Shown one piece after another: positions 62,156 through 64,000 of a DNA stretch of 64,000 bases. The DNA comes from Nitrospirales bacterium. Its GTDB lineage: Bacteria > Nitrospirota > Nitrospiria > Nitrospirales > UBA8639. Each line of letters starts with the position of its first letter. Positions within the stretch are counted from its first letter, which is position 1. Under the pieces are notes generated by a model. The model did no database searches. It saw only the letters and a program-made list of their open reading frames with translations, and was not told the origin of the DNA. The stretch is from the NCBI GenBank assembly GCA_031315865.1, contig JALDRJ010000002.1, forward strand, positions 1,013,147-1,077,146, given 5' to 3'. Position numbers and translations under genes: made by a program.

Positions 62156-63115
62156 ATGAGCCCAACAACCAAAACACGGCCGTCTCAACGATCAGTGAAA
62201 GATCTTCTCACCATCGCAAGTCTTTCCGCACAGCATATCTCCACTCTGATCAAACATGCCCGGACATTGCAAAAAAAACGCCGCGCCGGACGTATGCCGC
62301 GCCCGCTGCTTGGCAAGACCCTTGGGTTAATCTTTGAAAAGCCCTCGACCCGAACACGTGTGTCGTTTGAAGCGGGAATGAATCAGTTGGGCGGCCAGTC
62401 TTTGTTCTTAGAGTCGGAAAAAATTCAACTCAGCCGGGGAGAAAGCTTGGCGGACACCGCCCAAGTCCTGTCGCGATATGTTCATGGCCTGGTAGTCCGG
62501 ACATTCGATCAAGCCACGCTTGAAGAGTGGGCCACACATGCCACCATCCCGGTGATTAACGGGCTAACCGACCAGTGCCATCCCTGTCAGATCCTGGCTG
62601 ATTTATTCACGATCATCGAGAAAAAGAAACGCTTAAAGGGGTTAAAGCTCGCGTATGTTGGCGATGGGAATAATGTCACCCATTCGCTGCTAGAGGCTGG
62701 CGCCCTTGTAGGCATGCACGTAAGCGTTGGATGTCCGTCGGGCTATGAACCCGATCAAAAAATCGTGGAATGGTCCATGCGAGAAGCGGCAAAACATCAT
62801 GCCACGATCGACGTTACTCCAGACCCGATCGAAGCGGTCAAAAATGCGGATGTTCTCTACACCGATGTCTGGATCAGCATGGGGCAGGAACGCGAACAGA
62901 AACGACGGCTCAAAGCTCTTTCCCCCTACCAGTTAAATGAGCGGCTCTTGAACCAAGCCAAGCCCGATGCCATCGTCATGCACTGCCTTCCTGCACACCG
63001 TGGAGAGGAAATTTCCACCGAGGTACTCGACGGTCCGCAATCTGTGGTCTTAGAACAAGCCGAAAACCGGCTCGATATGCAGAATGCCATCCTGATCGAT
63101 TGGCTTGCGAGGTGA
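62156..63115 (+). CDS. argF: Ornithine carbamoyltransferase
   Basis: ArgF makes citrulline from ornithine and carbamoyl phosphate. The 319-residue product has the carbamoyl-phosphate site EKPSTRTR, the HPCQ motif in DQCHPCQILAD and the ornithine-loop signature MHCLPAHRGEE. The C-terminus is typical. It lies 36 bases after argD and 107 bases before argG, so a single arginine operon is likely. Confidence 0.96.
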   Translation: MSPTTKTRPSQRSVKDLLTIASLSAQHISTLIKHARTLQKKRRAGRMPRPLLGKTLGLIFEKPSTRTRVSFEAGMNQLGGQSLFLESEKIQLSRGESLADTAQVLSRYVHGLVVRTFDQATLEEWATHATIPVINGLTDQCHPCQILADLFTIIEKKKRLKGLKLAYVGDGNNVTHSLLEAGALVGMHVSVGCPSGYEPDQKIVEWSMREAAKHHATIDVTPDPIEAVKNADVLYTDVWISMGQEREQKRRLKALSPYQLNERLLNQAKPDAIVMHCLPAHRGEEISTEVLDGPQSVVLEQAENRLDMQNAILIDWLAR

Positions 63116-63222
63116 CCGTTGATGCGACTCGCCTACCATGCCCCATTCTCAAGAATGCCTTTAGCATAACTTGGTCAGTCATACACATATCATGTAGGAC
63201 AAACATACGCTCTTAATTACTT

Positions 63223-64000
63223 ATGAAGAAATCTACAAAACAATCAAAACCGCGTTCTTCTGTGCCACAGAACACACAAAAAGTTGTCCTGGCCTACTCG
63301 GGCGGACTGGACACATCCGCTATTCTCCACTGGCTAAAAAATTCCCATAGGTTCGAGGTTATCGCGTTCTGTGCTGATCTTGGCCAAGGAGAAGACTTAC
63401 AAGCCATTAAACAAAAGGCCTTGGCTGTCGGGGCATCCAAAGTCTACGTAGAAGATCTCCGTCATGAATTCGTCAAATATTATGTCTTTCCCATGCTACG
63501 AGCGAATGCGGTATACGAAGGTAGCTATTTGCTCGGAACCTCGATTGCCCGGCCTCTCATCGGCAAACGACAAATCGAAATCGCTAAAAAAGAGGGGGCC
63601 ACGTCCGTCAGTCATGGATCCACGGGAAAAGGGAACGATCAGGTACGATTTGAGTTAGCCTATGCGGCCCATGACCCCTCTATCAGGGTGATTGCTCCAT
63701 GGCGTGAATGGACCTACACATCCAGAGAAGACTTGATCGCCTACGCCAAAAAACATCGTATCCCCATTACCGTGACAAAGGCGAAACCTTACAGCATGGA
63801 CCTGAATCTTCTCCACATCAGCTATGAAGGGGGAATACTCGAGGATCCTTGGGTCGAGCCACCAGAGGATATGTTTAAAATGACGGTCTCACCTGAACGC
63901 GCTCCCAACAAGTCGCAATCTCTTGAAATTCAATTCCATCGAGGAGATCCGGTCGCCATCGACGGACAACGCTTGAAACCCGCTGACCTCTTGGCACACG
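63223..64000 (+). CDS. argG: Argininosuccinate synthase (5' part, cut by window edge)
   Basis: The frame opens at ATG 63223 and runs, without a stop, to the window end, giving 259 of about 400 codons. The nucleotide-binding [18 protein letters not shown] is diagnostic of argininosuccinate synthase, followed by [18 protein letters not shown] and [14 protein letters not shown]. It joins citrulline to aspartate. An extra basic N-terminal tail of about 16 residues precedes the normal start, so an internal start is possible but no good one is seen. The missing part lies outside the window. Confidence 0.93.
   Translation, partial: MKKSTKQSKPRSSVPQNTQKVVLAYSGGLDTSAILHWLKNSHRFEVIAFCADLGQGEDLQAIKQKALAVGASKVYVEDLRHEFVKYYVFPMLRANAVYEGSYLLGTSIARPLIGKRQIEIAKKEGATSVSHGSTGKGNDQVRFELAYAAHDPSIRVIAPWREWTYTSREDLIAYAKKHRIPITVTKAKPYSMDLNLLHISYEGGILEDPWVEPPEDMFKMTVSPERAPNKSQSLEIQFHRGDPVAIDGQRLKPADLLAH

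Noticed and set aside
1-64000. CRISPR arrays, insertion sequences, rRNA operons, replication origin
   Set aside because: No regularly spaced repeats, transposase motifs, rRNA sequence or DnaA-box cluster was seen.

Overview
The window is a gene-dense bacterial chromosome segment of roughly 50 % GC. It holds mostly core metabolic and envelope genes, with accessory patches. The gene mix fits a nitrite-oxidiser-type genome of the phylum Nitrospirota, with a Nitrospira-like organism as my best guess. It includes a radical SAM protein and a universal-stress protein that both carry PCP-reductase domains, many small lipoproteins, a Tat translocase with a long tail and several toxin-antitoxin pairs. 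The taxon is inferred from gene content, not from a marker gene.

Region by region. 0-9 kb: the tail of an unknown gene, an MscS channel, a TPR protein overlapping a CHASE2 sigma-54 regulator, Tat-exported MsrB, short HPF and a phosphohexomutase. 9-13 kb: xthA and polA, 27 bp apart. 13-14 kb: a non-coding stretch with a strong hairpin, a 22-codon ORF and a long imperfect palindrome. 14-20 kb: a response regulator, a LolD/FtsX-type exporter, a TesA-like lipoprotein, two small membrane proteins and a double CDGSH protein. 20-26 kb: an accessory patch with a ChaN-like lipoprotein, a frame-broken BrnT with intact BrnA, a secreted TPR protein, a membrane-tethered TIR protein, VapBC whose PIN toxin carries a zinc-ribbon insertion, and a tRNA-Leu whose anticodon reads AAG.

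26-31.4 kb: a HAD phosphatase, queE, pepA, nagZ, a tandem desulforedoxin-like protein and PsiE. 31.5-34.8 kb: ParDE with a palindromic operator, an antitoxin remnant, a C26 amidase and unknown proteins. 35-42 kb: TatA with a long tail, a HEAT-repeat lipoprotein, two response regulators, a Crp-family regulator, a SprA-like protein and a methyltransferase-TPR fusion. 42-46 kb: DUF3015 and DUF4105 genes separated by a terminator hairpin that contains the second start codon, an outer-membrane barrel and a TRL lipoprotein. 46-52.4 kb: a macrodomain protein, an HTH-metallo-beta-lactamase protein, M50 and M20 peptidases, Der and CopD. 52.5-56 kb: the radical SAM/PCP-red and USP/rubredoxin/PCP-red pair. 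56-64 kb: metK and ahcY (the methyl cycle) behind a structured leader, a delta-9-type desaturase, and argD, argF and argG (cut by the window edge).

The most interesting candidates are the VapBC-TIR-TPR block, the radical SAM/USP pair sharing PCP-red domains, the start codon buried in a terminator loop at 42.6 kb, the AAG anticodon and the tandem desulforedoxin-like protein. No CRISPR array, insertion sequence, rRNA or replication origin was seen.
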